Origin: an uncultured Cocleimonas sp.
Lineage (GTDB): Bacteria > Pseudomonadota > Gammaproteobacteria > Thiotrichales > Thiotrichaceae
NCBI GenBank assembly: GCA_937929875.1
Contig: CALFUP010000065.1
Span: 1 to 35,003 of the forward strand
DNA length: 35,003 bases
Direction: 5' to 3'
Below are positions 17,742-26,534 of this stretch, in pieces. The notes under the pieces are model-generated. The model was not told the origin of the DNA and did no database searches. It saw only the letters and a list, made by a program, of their open reading frames with translations. The stretch's first letter is position 1, and every line of letters begins with the position of its first letter. Made by a program: the position numbers and the translations under genes.

Positions 17742-17781
17742 CTGATCTAACTCTTGTCTAAAGAGGACTTTGTTAGATCAG
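17742..17781 (-). promoter_or_regulatory. 40-base stem-loop between tolB and pal
   Basis: CTGATCTAAC and GTTAGATCAG form a perfect 10-bp stem; the 20-base loop contains a further GTC/GAC mini-stem. It lies about 19 bases past the tolB stop with no T-run behind it, so it is not an intrinsic terminator. An RNA processing or stability element that uncouples pal from tolB is the likeliest role. Downstream, TTGTTTAG occurs twice. Confidence 0.5.
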
Positions 17782-17800
17782 GTATTCGCCAATCTAAACG

Positions 17801-19051
17801 TTATTGATTTAAATAAGGTGACCAAGCTGGCTCACGAACATCGCCTACAGGTGATGTTAAAAACTGTCTTGCTTCCGCGTTATCACTGACCACGGCAAGG
17901 GTGTTATCGCCATTTTTTAGCGTTGTATAAGCAACCATTGCCCCATTAGGTGAAAGTGTGGGCGATTCATCTAATTGACCATTCGAGAGAATGTCAGCAC
18001 CCGAACCGTTTAGAGATTTAATAGCGATATTAAAGGCTCCACGATTACCTCTAACGAATGCCAATTTCTTATTAGCAATATCAGCCGCACTGTTGTATTT
18101 ACCATCAAATGTTAAGCGTTGAGCAGATCCGCCTGAAGCTGCGATCCGATATAACTGCGGACTTCCGCCACGATTTGATGTGAAAACAAGTGAATTTGTA
18201 CCACTCCACGTGGGTTCAGTATCAATTGCAGATGATGTCGTTACACGTGTTATCTGGCCATTGCTGATATTCGCAGTATAAATATCCGGGCTACCATTTA
18301 CAGATAAACTCATGGCTAAACGCTTACCATCTGGTGACCAAGCTGGAGCTCCATTGATTCCATCGCGGGCCGAAATTTTACGTTTCTTGCCAGTGAAAAT
18401 ATTCTGTACGTAAATGGCAGAGGAGTTTTCCTCAAATGACACATAGGCTAATTGATTAGCGTCAGGTGACCAAGCAGGAGACATAACAGGTAGTCTTGAA
18501 GAAAGAATTGCCTTTGGGCTATGTCCGTCAGAGTCAGAAACGTAAAGTCTAAACATACGATTATCGCTGGTTTTATTGGTAACCGTTACGTATGCCAATC
18601 GTGTATCAAATGCCCCTTTTTCACGTGTTATTTTTTCGTATATTTTATCTGCAGCTTGATGAGCGATGCGACGTGTATTGTTGTTAGAGGATATTTTGTA
18701 AATAGTTTTGGCGTTGTCTGAAGTACTGGTCAATTCAACTTCGAGCCCACCGCTTAAAGGTTTTCCCCTTACGATGTAATCAGCAATACTTGAATAAGCT
18801 CCAGCATTAAGGGTTTTTCCGTAAGTAGGTATTTCATTAATTTTGTTACGAGGGATAACGGTAAAACGTCCACTGCGTTTTAGATCTGCCTCAATAATTC
18901 CATTTGCTCCGCCGGGTATATTGGCAAGATAGATTGGTATTCCGTCATCACTGGTTTTGGAGATACGCAGTTCTAGTTCAGCCATTGCTGACGCTGAGCT
19001 AATAAATAATAAAATACTAAGTAAAAATTTGTATATGAATGTGTTTGTCAT
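17801..19051 (-). CDS. tolB: Tol-Pal system beta-propeller protein TolB
   Basis: Periplasmic protein that binds Pal and TolA. Signal peptide residues 1-24 (FLLSILLFISSASA). An N-terminal alpha/beta domain (about 25-160) is followed by a six-bladed propeller with repeated P-x-WSPDG-type strands: SPAWSPDANQLAYVS, GAPAWSPDGKRLAMS, EPTWSGTNSLVFTS and SPTLSPNGAMVAYT. The 416 residues are typical. The tolA stop lies five bases upstream of its start, so the two are one operon. Confidence 0.97.
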   Translation of the reverse strand: MTNTFIYKFLLSILLFISSASAMAELELRISKTSDDGIPIYLANIPGGANGIIEADLKRSGRFTVIPRNKINEIPTYGKTLNAGAYSSIADYIVRGKPLSGGLEVELTSTSDNAKTIYKISSNNNTRRIAHQAADKIYEKITREKGAFDTRLAYVTVTNKTSDNRMFRLYVSDSDGHSPKAILSSRLPVMSPAWSPDANQLAYVSFEENSSAIYVQNIFTGKKRKISARDGINGAPAWSPDGKRLAMSLSVNGSPDIYTANISNGQITRVTTSSAIDTEPTWSGTNSLVFTSNRGGSPQLYRIAASGGSAQRLTFDGKYNSAADIANKKLAFVRGNRGAFNIAIKSLNGSGADILSNGQLDESPTLSPNGAMVAYTTLKNGDNTLAVVSDNAEARQFLTSPVGDVREPAWSPYLNQ

Positions 19052-19056
19052 CTTTA

Positions 19057-20502
19057 TTAGTCCATTATAAACGTAATAGTTCGATCTGATTTGTTAAAAT
19101 TATACTTACTGGGTGGTCTTGGTAAGGGTTCTGAGCGCTCAAATGCTTCTTTCACCGAAGAACAAAACTCAGCACTCCCTGTACACGATTTAATGTTAAT
19201 TCCACTCGAAATAAAGCCACTATTTGAAATAGTAATCCTTACTTTTGCTTGTTTACCTTTTGTGCCTGGTGGTGGGTGCCAACGACGATCTACATGTTTT
19301 TGAACACGACCGCCCCACGAAATCTTGGCGCCTCTACTTTCCTTTTGTAACGACTTTTGACGTGCAGCAGCGACTGCATCTGATTTTCTTTTTGCTTCGG
19401 CGGCTGCTTCATCGGCTTTCTTTTTAACTTGTGCTTCTTGCCACTTACGATGGTACTCCGCTTTTTTAGCGGCGAGTTTCTCGGCTGCCTCTTTTTCTGC
19501 CCGCTCTTTTGCCGCTTTAGCTTTAGCTATTTTTTCAGCTGCTGCTCTTTCGGCTTTTTCTTTAGCTTTTTGTTTAGCAAGGCGTTCTGCTTCTTCTTTC
19601 TCACGCTTCTCTCTAGCTAATTTTTCTTCTGCTTCCTTCTTTGCTTTCTCTTTTTCAGCTTGTCTTGCTGCTTTCTTTTTTGCCTCTTTTTTGGCTTTCT
19701 TCTTGGCAGCTAATTTTTCTGCCTTGAGCCTGGCTTTTTTTTCTGCTTTTCGTTTAGCTATTCTTTCAGCCTTCTTCTTTGCTTTCTTTTCGGCAAGGCG
19801 TTTTTCATTATTTGCTTTTTTTCTAGCTTCCTCTTTCGCCAATTCTTTTGCTTTTTCCGCTTTTTTCTTGGCTAAGGCAGATTCTTTTTTTCTTTGCTTT
19901 TCTGCTTCAGCTAATTGCTTTTGTTTTTCGAGTTTATTCGACTCTGCAAGCTTTTCTTTTCTCTGTTCGGCTTCCAATAGTGCTGCCTTCTCATTGGCCT
20001 TTTTTTCTGCAAGCTCCTGTTCTTCCTGCTTTTGCTTCGCTAATTGCTCTGCTTGTTCTTTTTCGAGAGCTTGTTGCTCCGCTAACGCTTTAACTTTGAG
20101 TTCTTTTTGTTTTTTTGCATCAGCTAGCTCTTTTGCTATAAGTGCTTGTTTTTGTTTTGTAATAACTTCTGCCGCTAATCTTTCTTGTTCTAACTTCTTT
20201 GCTTTAGCTTTTTTTTGCTTAAGTAATTTTTGATCAGCAAGTTCTTGTTTTTTCAGAGTCTCTTTTATTTCTTTTTCTTTTAGGATTTCAGTATTAGGTG
20301 CTTTTTCTGAAACTTCCTCAGCAACGTTATTTGCTTGTTTTTCTAATGAATCAGTACTCACTAAAGAGATAGGAATACCTGCAACTTCAGCATCCGGTTT
20401 TTTAGTCCAATCGAAGCTGAAAAAAAACAAAGCAACTATTAAGCCGTGGAAAATTAATGCACTTAATACTGCGCCAGGATGTTTTGCTATTAGTTTAAAC
20501 AT
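19057..20502 (-). CDS. tolA: TolA, inner-membrane-anchored envelope-spanning protein
   Basis: Transduces proton-motive force from TolQR to TolB-Pal. One helix near residues 13-31 (VLSALIFHGLIVALFFFSF). Residues about 70-375 are an Ala/Lys/Glu-rich helix full of KKAEK and AEKLA repeats. A C-terminal domain (about 380-481) contains WGGRVQKHVDRRW and KVRITISNSGFI. At 481 residues it is longer than E. coli TolA (about 420), because of the helical rod. Base composition is strongly purine-skewed, which creates several false ORFs on the plus strand. Confidence 0.95.
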   Translation of the reverse strand: MFKLIAKHPGAVLSALIFHGLIVALFFFSFDWTKKPDAEVAGIPISLVSTDSLEKQANNVAEEVSEKAPNTEILKEKEIKETLKKQELADQKLLKQKKAKAKKLEQERLAAEVITKQKQALIAKELADAKKQKELKVKALAEQQALEKEQAEQLAKQKQEEQELAEKKANEKAALLEAEQRKEKLAESNKLEKQKQLAEAEKQRKKESALAKKKAEKAKELAKEEARKKANNEKRLAEKKAKKKAERIAKRKAEKKARLKAEKLAAKKKAKKEAKKKAARQAEKEKAKKEAEEKLAREKREKEEAERLAKQKAKEKAERAAAEKIAKAKAAKERAEKEAAEKLAAKKAEYHRKWQEAQVKKKADEAAAEAKRKSDAVAAARQKSLQKESRGAKISWGGRVQKHVDRRWHPPPGTKGKQAKVRITISNSGFISSGINIKSCTGSAEFCSSVKEAFERSEPLPRPPSKYNFNKSDRTITFIMD

Positions 20503-20506
20503 AATT

Positions 20507-20929
20507 CTATTGAGTAGGCACCGGATCAGTCATCCAGCTTATTTTCTTTGCGCCGGCTTTTTGAGCCGCTCTCATGGCTCGCGTAACGTGCGTGTGTATA
20601 GCATTGCCATCTGCGCGAATATATACAGGGCGTGTTCCTGTTTCCCCTAACTGTCCTTGCATTTGTTCCGTTAATTGTTCGGTACTAATCACCTCTTCAG
20701 ATTCTCCTAAACTAATGTCACCGTTTTCACGAATAGCGATAAACAATGGCGGTTGATTGCTATCACTTTCTATTAGGGCAGCATCAACATCTGGCATATT
20801 TACATTAACGCCAGATTGCATCATCGGAGCAGTAACCATAAAGATAACAAGCAGTACTAACATTACATCGATGTAAGGTACGACATTCATTTCCGCCATC
20901 GCCCTACGTTTTTTATTTCGACGAGACAT
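20507..20929 (-). CDS. tolR: Tol-Pal system protein TolR
   Basis: ExbD-like inner-membrane protein forming the proton channel with TolQ. The single helix near 16-38, VVPYIDVMLVLLVIFMVTAP, holds the functional aspartate (YIDVML). The periplasmic domain includes ISTEQLTEQM and RPVYIRADGNA. The 140 residues are full length. Start and stop lie three to four bases from tolQ and tolA. Confidence 0.97.
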   Translation of the reverse strand: MSRRNKKRRAMAEMNVVPYIDVMLVLLVIFMVTAPMMQSGVNVNMPDVDAALIESDSNQPPLFIAIRENGDISLGESEEVISTEQLTEQMQGQLGETGTRPVYIRADGNAIHTHVTRAMRAAQKAGAKKISWMTDPVPTQ

Positions 20930-20932
20930 TGC

Positions 20933-21619
20933 TTACGCCTTGTCCTTCGTGAGAATTGCTTGACGCTCTAAGAGCGTGGTGAATTCTTCACGGAAATTTT
21001 CATAGCGGATACCAATACGATCTACCTTATCACTGAAACGGTTGTAAGCAATAACCGCAGGGATAGCTGCAAACAGACCTATCGCAGTGGCGATTAATGC
21101 CTCTGCAATGCCGGGAGCAACGACTGCAAGTGTGGCTTGTTTCATTTCACTTAGAGAGATAAATGAATTCATAATCCCCCAAACAGTTCCGAATAAACCA
21201 ATATATGGACTCGTAGAGCCAACCGTCGCTAGAAAGGATAAGTTTTGTTCTAGTTTGTCCATTTCACGCGTTTCAGCGACGCGCATGGCTCTTTGGGCGG
21301 TATCTGTTACAGGTAATAATCTGGGAGTTTCGCCTTTGTTAAGGCGGGCATATTCGTGATATCCGTTAAAGAATATCGCTGCCATTCCTTCTCGATCGGT
21401 TCGATTAGCAAGGTCACTGTATAATTTGTTTAAAGAAATTCCACTCCAGAAACGATCTTCGAATATCTCTAATCTCTTTTCAGCTTTGCTTAATTGACTT
21501 CGCTTGATAAACATTAATGTCCATGACGCCAGAGACGCTAAAACTAGGATGAGCATGACTGCCTTTACTATTAGGCTGGCATCCATAATGAGCTTTAGAA
21601 TAGTTTGATCGAATGTCAT
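20933..21619 (-). CDS. tolQ: Tol-Pal system protein TolQ
   Basis: ExbB/MotA-like inner-membrane channel subunit with three helices: about 16-36 (IVKAVMLILVLASLASWTLM), about 130-155 and about 165-190. Family motifs are FLATVGSTSPYIGLFGTVWG and GIAEALIATAIGLFAAIPAVIAYN. The 228 residues are normal. It overlaps the ybgC stop by four bases. Confidence 0.97.
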   Translation of the reverse strand: MTFDQTILKLIMDASLIVKAVMLILVLASLASWTLMFIKRSQLSKAEKRLEIFEDRFWSGISLNKLYSDLANRTDREGMAAIFFNGYHEYARLNKGETPRLLPVTDTAQRAMRVAETREMDKLEQNLSFLATVGSTSPYIGLFGTVWGIMNSFISLSEMKQATLAVVAPGIAEALIATAIGLFAAIPAVIAYNRFSDKVDRIGIRYENFREEFTTLLERQAILTKDKA

Positions 21620-22122
21620 TGTGCGTTTTCCTTTATTTTTTCAAGCAAAAAGCTTGGTAGGCGTTTTGGTCTAAATGTTACTGAATCTACAATAACGACG
21701 GTGACATTTCCTTCTGCCAATATTATATGATCACCATGTTTGCTTTTTTCTTCGTCTTTTGTGGTTCTAAGCACTTGTTGCTTAAATACAACACTTGTCT
21801 TTCCTAATTCTCTGATGTCTACCGTTACAAAAAGTTCATCGTTAAATAATGCTGGCTTTAAATATTCACAATTAAGTGCACGTACTACGAAGATAACTTG
21901 GTGCTTTGATATCAACTGATCTTGTTCAAAACCTAAATTTCTCAACCACTCAGTTCGAGCTCTTTCAAAAAAATTAATATAATTGGAATGATAAACGACA
22001 CCACCTGCATCGGTATCCTCATAATAGACACGAATCGGTAATTGAAATGAAGGGGGGGTGAATTTTGCTTTGCTAGCATCTGTTACTGTTGTTTTTTCTT
22101 GATTTAAAGGGTCTTTTTTCAT
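21616..22122 (-). CDS. ybgC: Acyl-CoA thioesterase YbgC
   Basis: Hot-dog-fold thioesterase of the tol-pal cluster, proposed to act on acyl-CoA/ACP near phospholipid synthesis. The catalytic segment is YYEDTDAGGVVYHSNY, followed by FFERARTEWLRNLGF. The 168 residues exceed the usual ~135 because about 27 residues precede LPIRVYYEDTD; this low-complexity extension (KAKFTPPSFQ) may reflect an over-early start. It is translationally coupled to tolQ. Confidence 0.93.
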   Translation of the reverse strand: MKKDPLNQEKTTVTDASKAKFTPPSFQLPIRVYYEDTDAGGVVYHSNYINFFERARTEWLRNLGFEQDQLISKHQVIFVVRALNCEYLKPALFNDELFVTVDIRELGKTSVVFKQQVLRTTKDEEKSKHGDHIILAEGNVTVVIVDSVTFRPKRLPSFLLEKIKENAQ

Positions 22123-22223
22123 AAGACAATGCTATCACAGAGTTGCTTAAAAAGTGCCCATGCTTTACGAACATGAAATATAAAAGTGTTATTCTTCTTG
22201 AGCAAAACTAAACAAGACTGATT

Positions 22224-22244
22224 AAAAAGTAGGGGGTGTGCTTT
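22224..22244 (+). repeat. Intergenic G-run repeat, copy G (five-G variant)
   Basis: AAAAAGTAGGGGGTGTGCTT, with a G-run one base shorter and a GTGCTTTT tail like copy I. It lies between ybgC and the acyltransferase gene, behind the acyltransferase stop. Confidence 0.85.
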
Positions 22245-22273
22245 TAGATGACAGTAAGCATTTAAACTTGACT

Positions 22274-23713
22274 CTAAAGCTTAGTATTGGCTTTAGATAA
22301 GCGTTTCGCGATACGTACCATTTGTGCGAGTTCAGTTTCTAATTCTTGTCGCTTAGTGCGTAAATATGCTTTTAAATTCTTTTTGCGAACAAATAAGACA
22401 AAGACTTTAAGATTGGTAATTGTTCTTTGATATTCACCTTTTAAATTTATCGCTAAGGCGCTGCCTAAAATAATCGAGCTAAGATAAAATAAGGACCAAT
22501 AGAAACCATAATGTTTATAAACATAATTGCACTGTATTCCCCAAAATATACCAAAGAACAACATGCCGAGCATCACCCATGCTGTGTCGTGTTGGTCGAC
22601 TTTTTTCGATACTTTTTTGGTGAAAAAATGCGTCAAAAAATAAGGGGTTATGCTATTTAAAATTCCCCAGAGTGCAATAGGAAAGCCTATTAAAACGATG
22701 CCTAACGTTCTTAATGTGTAAAGAGTTAATAATAATGGTTGGTATTTTACTGCTAGGTGATAGTCATTAATACCGCAGGCTCGGCATAGCCTTTCAAAAA
22801 CTCTAAGTTTACTCATGATGCTTCTTATCTTTTCTGGTTCATGGAGTTTTAGTAAGTCTTGAACTTCAATAAGCTGTTGTAATGCTTGAAAGCGTTCGCT
22901 AAGTGTTTTTCTAGATTGATCAGAAAGGTTGTCATTTTTGCTTTCATAGTCGCTTGAATCTTTTACTTCATCTCCTTCAACTTTGCTGCTGCGTAATGAA
23001 AAGAATTGTTCGAGGCGTTTTACAAGATCTAAGTCCTGCCATGACTTTGTATTAAGTGTGACTGCTTCAATTCCCTTTTTTACACGATCAGTAATGAGGT
23101 GAACGGCTTCATGCTCGCTAATATTATCAGGCAAACTAAGATCAATTGGATCGCCGTAACGAACTAACACTTCGGTTCGCGCTCTTTTTTGGCGACTAAA
23201 CGTCATTCCTACAGGGATAACTACTGGCGCTTTAACGTTTTCTTGAATTGCACCTAGCGCCATTCTTGCAGCACCTGTTTTTATTTCCTGTACGTGTGAT
23301 TTTGAATGGCTTTGCCCTTCAGGAAATATAACTAACGTTTGATTTTTTGCGAGCAATTCATAGCATCGGGCAAAGGTATCTTGGTTCTTTGATGTATCAG
23401 TTTGTGCTGTTTCGCGACGATAAATGGGGACTGTTCCAATCATTTGTAAAATAGGTTTCAAAAAAGGATTTTTGAAAAGCCCATCACGTGCGAGTGCTCG
23501 TATGTTTTTATTTGTTGAAGCTTGAAGCACTGCTGCATCTATTAATGCATTAACATGATTAGCGCAGAGAATTATTCCTTTGTCATCAGGTAGCGTTTCA
23601 GCTCCAGTGACTTCATAACTCCGATAGAAAACCTTCATAGTCATTTTGCAGAGTTTTTTCCAAATGAATATAAATGCTCTGCGCGATCTTGAATGTTTAA
23701 TATTGTTGGACAT
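22274..23713 (-). CDS. PlsC-like acyltransferase with C-terminal membrane region
   Basis: Lysophospholipid/glycerolipid acyltransferase. Motif I is CANHVNALIDAAVL, with five residues between His and Asp as in Gpt2/Gat-like members; motif III is FPEGQSHSKSHV. The catalytic domain covers about residues 35-225. A charged middle region follows, then hydrophobic helices about 325-425 (LGIVLIGFPIALWGILN, WVMLGMLFFGIFWGI, FYLSSIILGSALAI). At 479 residues it is twice the size of plain PlsC. It sits between ruvB and ybgC, an unusual insertion in the ruv-tol cluster. Ser, Thr and Lys are frequent around 245-270. Confidence 0.87.
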   Translation of the reverse strand: MSNNIKHSRSRRAFIFIWKKLCKMTMKVFYRSYEVTGAETLPDDKGIILCANHVNALIDAAVLQASTNKNIRALARDGLFKNPFLKPILQMIGTVPIYRRETAQTDTSKNQDTFARCYELLAKNQTLVIFPEGQSHSKSHVQEIKTGAARMALGAIQENVKAPVVIPVGMTFSRQKRARTEVLVRYGDPIDLSLPDNISEHEAVHLITDRVKKGIEAVTLNTKSWQDLDLVKRLEQFFSLRSSKVEGDEVKDSSDYESKNDNLSDQSRKTLSERFQALQQLIEVQDLLKLHEPEKIRSIMSKLRVFERLCRACGINDYHLAVKYQPLLLTLYTLRTLGIVLIGFPIALWGILNSITPYFLTHFFTKKVSKKVDQHDTAWVMLGMLFFGIFWGIQCNYVYKHYGFYWSLFYLSSIILGSALAINLKGEYQRTITNLKVFVLFVRKKNLKAYLRTKRQELETELAQMVRIAKRLSKANTKL

Positions 23714-23758
23714 AAGCTAATAATAGCTTAAGGGAGTATCTGTTTTTGAAAAACTATC

Positions 23759-23780
23759 AAAAAGTGGGGGGGTGTCATTT
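23759..23780 (+). repeat. Intergenic G-run repeat, copy H
   Basis: AAAGTGGGGGGGTGTCATTT, with G in place of the A of GTAG. It lies 15 bases behind the ruvB stop, in a tandem minus-strand junction. Confidence 0.9.
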
Positions 23781-23795
23781 TTAATTACTCACCGC

Positions 23796-24872
23796 TTATT
23801 TTTGATTTTCGAGCTCTTGCAAATGTTTAGGCTGTTTAAGTCCGAAGTGTTGCCATGCACGTCGCGTTGCCGTTCTACCACGAGGGGTTCGCATTAAGAA
23901 ACCTTGTTGGATTAAGAAGGGTTCTATAACGTCTTCAATCGTTCCACGCTCTTCGCCGATAGCCGCAGCAATACTTTCAACACCTACAGGACCACCATCA
24001 AATTTTTCCATAATCGCCAGTAATACGCGACGATCCATATGGTCGAAGCCTAAATCATCAACATTTAGCATATTAAGCGCTAGGTCTGAAATTTCTTTAG
24101 TTATATTTCCATCCGACTTTACTTGAGCATAATCTCGAACGCGGCGGAGTAATCGGTTTGCTATGCGAGGGGTCCCACGCGAGCGTCTGGCTATTTCTTC
24201 AGCGCCTTGACTATCAATGTTTACGTTTAATATTCCCGCAGCGCGAGTCACAATATGGGTTAAATCTTGAATATTATAGAACTCTAATCGTTGCACAATA
24301 CCAAAGCGATCTCTCAAAGGTGAGGTAAGTAATCCTGCTCGTGTTGTTGCTCCTACTAAAGTAAATGGAGGAAGGTCAAGCTTGATTGAACGGGCCGCTG
24401 GACCTTCACCAATCATGATATCCAATTGGAAATCTTCCATTGCAGGATAAAGAATCTCTTCAATGACGGGACTAAGACGATGAATTTCATCAACAAATAA
24501 CACGTCGTTTTCTTCAAGATTGGTAAGTAAAGCAGCTAAATCACCGGCCTTTTCTAAAACAGGACCAGAAGTTTGACGTAAATTTGCATTAAGCTCATTG
24601 GCAATAATGTGAGAGAGAGTGGTTTTACCTAAGCCGGGAGGACCAAAAATAAGAACATGATCCAATGCTTCGCCCCGAGCTTTTGCTGCAGGTATAAAGA
24701 TCTCCATCTGTTCTTTTACAGCGGGTTGACCCACATAATCTTGAAGTGTTTGTGGGCGAATCTTTTCTTCAATATCTCTTATCGCGTCATCTAATCCTGC
24801 AACTGGTGAGATGATGCGGTCATTGTTGTAATCACTGCTAGAGCTATTGCCATTATCGTTGTAATCAATCAT
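23796..24872 (-). CDS. ruvB: Holliday junction branch migration helicase RuvB
   Basis: AAA+ motor that drives branch migration with RuvA. Walker [19 protein letters not shown], Walker B FVDEIHRL, sensor region [20 protein letters not shown], and a winged-helix end ([13 protein letters not shown]). The 358 residues are a little longer than usual through an Asn/Ser-rich N-terminus ([17 protein letters not shown]). It overlaps ruvA by four bases. Confidence 0.98.
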   Translation of the reverse strand: MIDYNDNGNSSSSDYNNDRIISPVAGLDDAIRDIEEKIRPQTLQDYVGQPAVKEQMEIFIPAAKARGEALDHVLIFGPPGLGKTTLSHIIANELNANLRQTSGPVLEKAGDLAALLTNLEENDVLFVDEIHRLSPVIEEILYPAMEDFQLDIMIGEGPAARSIKLDLPPFTLVGATTRAGLLTSPLRDRFGIVQRLEFYNIQDLTHIVTRAAGILNVNIDSQGAEEIARRSRGTPRIANRLLRRVRDYAQVKSDGNITKEISDLALNMLNVDDLGFDHMDRRVLLAIMEKFDGGPVGVESIAAAIGEERGTIEDVIEPFLIQQGFLMRTPRGRTATRRAWQHFGLKQPKHLQELENQK

Positions 24873-25465
24873 CCAAGACTCGCTTTAAGTGCCTTACGGA
24901 CTATTTCTTCCACAGATAAACCTGCACTAGAATACTTAGCTACCATTTGGCTAGCCTGAGTGGGTTTGTAACCCAATGATAGCAAAGCGGCTATTGCCTC
25001 TTCCTCTAGGTTTCTCATTGTAGGGGTTTGAGTTAAGCCGTCAATTTGAGTCTGTTCTGAAGGCTCTGGCAAACGATCCCGCATTTCTATGATAAGTCTT
25101 TCAGCGGTTTTTTTACCGACACCAGGCAATTTGGTTAAGCCTGAAACATCATTATTATGCACACGTTGGGCGAATTCATTTGCTGTCATGCCTGAAACTA
25201 TGGCTAAAGCCATTTTAGGGCCGACGCCATTTACTTTTAAGAGGATTCTGAATAGTGCTCTTTCTTCAATAGAACTAAAGGCAAATAGAGTATGGGCATC
25301 CTCTCGGACGATTAGATGGGTATAGAGCGTTACTTCATTATTTACTTCAGGTAGGTCAATGAAAGTAGTGAGAGAAGCGAGTAACTCATAACCTACACCA
25401 TTTACGTCAAGTAGCAGATCAGGCGCTTGCTTTTGAAGAATAATACCTCTTAATAATCCAATCAT
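24869..25465 (-). CDS. ruvA: Holliday junction DNA helicase subunit RuvA
   Basis: Junction-binding tetramer that recruits RuvB. The N-terminal OB fold runs [20 protein letters not shown]; helix-hairpin-helix motifs are [16 protein letters not shown] and [16 protein letters not shown]. The C-terminal domain III ([18 protein letters not shown]) binds RuvB. The 198 residues are normal. Operon order is ruvC-ruvA-ruvB. Confidence 0.98.
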   Translation of the reverse strand: MIGLLRGIILQKQAPDLLLDVNGVGYELLASLTTFIDLPEVNNEVTLYTHLIVREDAHTLFAFSSIEERALFRILLKVNGVGPKMALAIVSGMTANEFAQRVHNNDVSGLTKLPGVGKKTAERLIIEMRDRLPEPSEQTQIDGLTQTPTMRNLEEEAIAALLSLGYKPTQASQMVAKYSSAGLSVEEIVRKALKASLG

Positions 25466-25489
25466 AGTATTCCAATCATAGTCATTCTT

Positions 25490-25987
25490 TTATTTTAACA
25501 GTGCTTCCAGTAAACGTTGTTTAGTCGAGCCAACATGAGCGTGGCTCAAGGCTATTGCTAGCCCATCAGCAGTATCAGATTGCAGTTTTCCTGATAGATT
25601 TAACAGTAACTTCACCATATGCTGTACTTGGGATTTATCAGCGTTACCTTTGCCAACGACTGCTTGTTTAATTTCCCTTGCGCTATATTCAAAAACTGGA
25701 ACGTCTTGCATTACAGTCGCACAAATTGCCGCTCCCCTTGCTTGTCCTAGTTTTAGTGCTGATGAAGGGTTATTCGATAGAAAAACATCTTCTATTGCCA
25801 TTTGTTGAGGTTGAAATTCACGAATGATTATTTCTATCTCTTTATAGATTTTGCCTAAACGTAGCGGAAAAGGGTCATTACCTAATCTGATGCAGGTACT
25901 GTAAACGTGTTTGCTATAGCGGCCGTCACTATCAATTATGCCGATTCCAGTAATCCGAGAACCTGGATCAATACCAAGTATGCGCAT
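25490..25987 (-). CDS. ruvC: Crossover junction endodeoxyribonuclease RuvC
   Basis: Resolves Holliday junctions; magnesium-dependent dimer. Acidic active site: [12 protein letters not shown] (Asp near residue 7), [22 protein letters not shown] (Glu near 67), and [14 protein letters not shown] near 140. The 165 residues are typical. It lies 24 bases upstream of ruvA. The yebC gene usually seen upstream in this class is absent, and rubredoxin is there instead. Confidence 0.97.
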   Translation of the reverse strand: MRILGIDPGSRITGIGIIDSDGRYSKHVYSTCIRLGNDPFPLRLGKIYKEIEIIIREFQPQQMAIEDVFLSNNPSSALKLGQARGAAICATVMQDVPVFEYSAREIKQAVVGKGNADKSQVQHMVKLLLNLSGKLQSDTADGLAIALSHAHVGSTKQRLLEALLK

Positions 25988-26124
25988 AGCGATCCTTCAG
26001 GTAATCATAAAAATAAAAAGCGAACAAAAAGCATACCATAAATAATGACTTGAAGCACAATAATACTATTGGTTATAGAGGTAGGATTTTTTTGTTTTTC
26101 TAATGACTAGTAGGGTGAGATCAA

Positions 26125-26289
26125 TTAGATTTCAAGCATTTCAAAATCAGACTTTCCAACGCCGCAATCGGGGCATTCCCAGTCCTCGGGAACATCTTCC
26201 CATTTTGTACCTGGCGCAATACCGTCTTCTGGCCAACCTTCTGCTTCGTCATAAACTAGGCCGCATACTATGCATAAATATGATTTCAT
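26125..26289 (-). CDS. Rubredoxin
   Basis: Small iron-sulfur electron carrier with one iron bound by four cysteines. I found it by translating the minus strand by hand, since its 54 residues fall below the ORF track limit. Both CxxCG motifs are present: [19 protein letters not shown] near residue 6 and [12 protein letters not shown] near 39. The classic loop [14 protein letters not shown] links them. It lies alone between ruvC and the divergent pilB; its redox partner is not in the window. A dyad symmetry lies about 20 bases before its start codon. Confidence 0.95.
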   Translation of the reverse strand: MKSYLCIVCGLVYDEAEGWPEDGIAPGTKWEDVPEDWECPDCGVGKSDFEMLEI

Positions 26290-26307
26290 TTTTTACTCAA
26301 CAACTAA

Positions 26308-26336
26308 ACTATGGATAGTTGCGATACTATCATAGT
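26308..26336. promoter_or_regulatory. Dyad symmetry between rubredoxin and pilB
   Basis: ACTATGGATAGT, six-base centre TGCGAT, then ACTATCATAGT, an inverted repeat with one extra base. It lies 19-47 bases upstream of the rubredoxin start, where an operator would overlap the promoter. It loosely recalls a Fur-type GATA...TATC dyad, but the match is weak. Nothing else clear is seen in the remaining 245 bases before pilB apart from AACAATAT repeats. Confidence 0.4.
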
Positions 26337-26534
26337 GATCTATTCGCTAGCACTAAGTATGTTTTATCGATTGATATTGTTTAATAATTACCTTCAACAA
26401 TATATAAACAATATTCGGAGTTAAATTAAATCTACCGATTATCTAGAGTCTCTTTGTTATTAATAAGACTAATCGTAGAATGTTAAGGTGTCTAAATAAA
26501 TACTAATAATAAAGACAGAGAGCAAAAATAAAAA

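Noticed and set aside
19091-20233. Several plus-strand ORFs opposite tolA (Phe/Ser-rich)
   Set aside because: They are antisense shadows of the Lys/Ala/Glu repeats of TolA.
22047-22062. G-run GAAGGGGGGGTGAATTTT-like stretch inside ybgC resembling the repeat
   Set aside because: It lacks the AAAGTAG part, codes KFTPPSF in frame, and is probably coincidence.
22630-22652. GCGTCAAAAAATAAGGGG inside the acyltransferase gene, similar to the 5' part of copies E and F
   Set aside because: It lies in coding sequence with only four G residues and a different tail; too degenerate to count.
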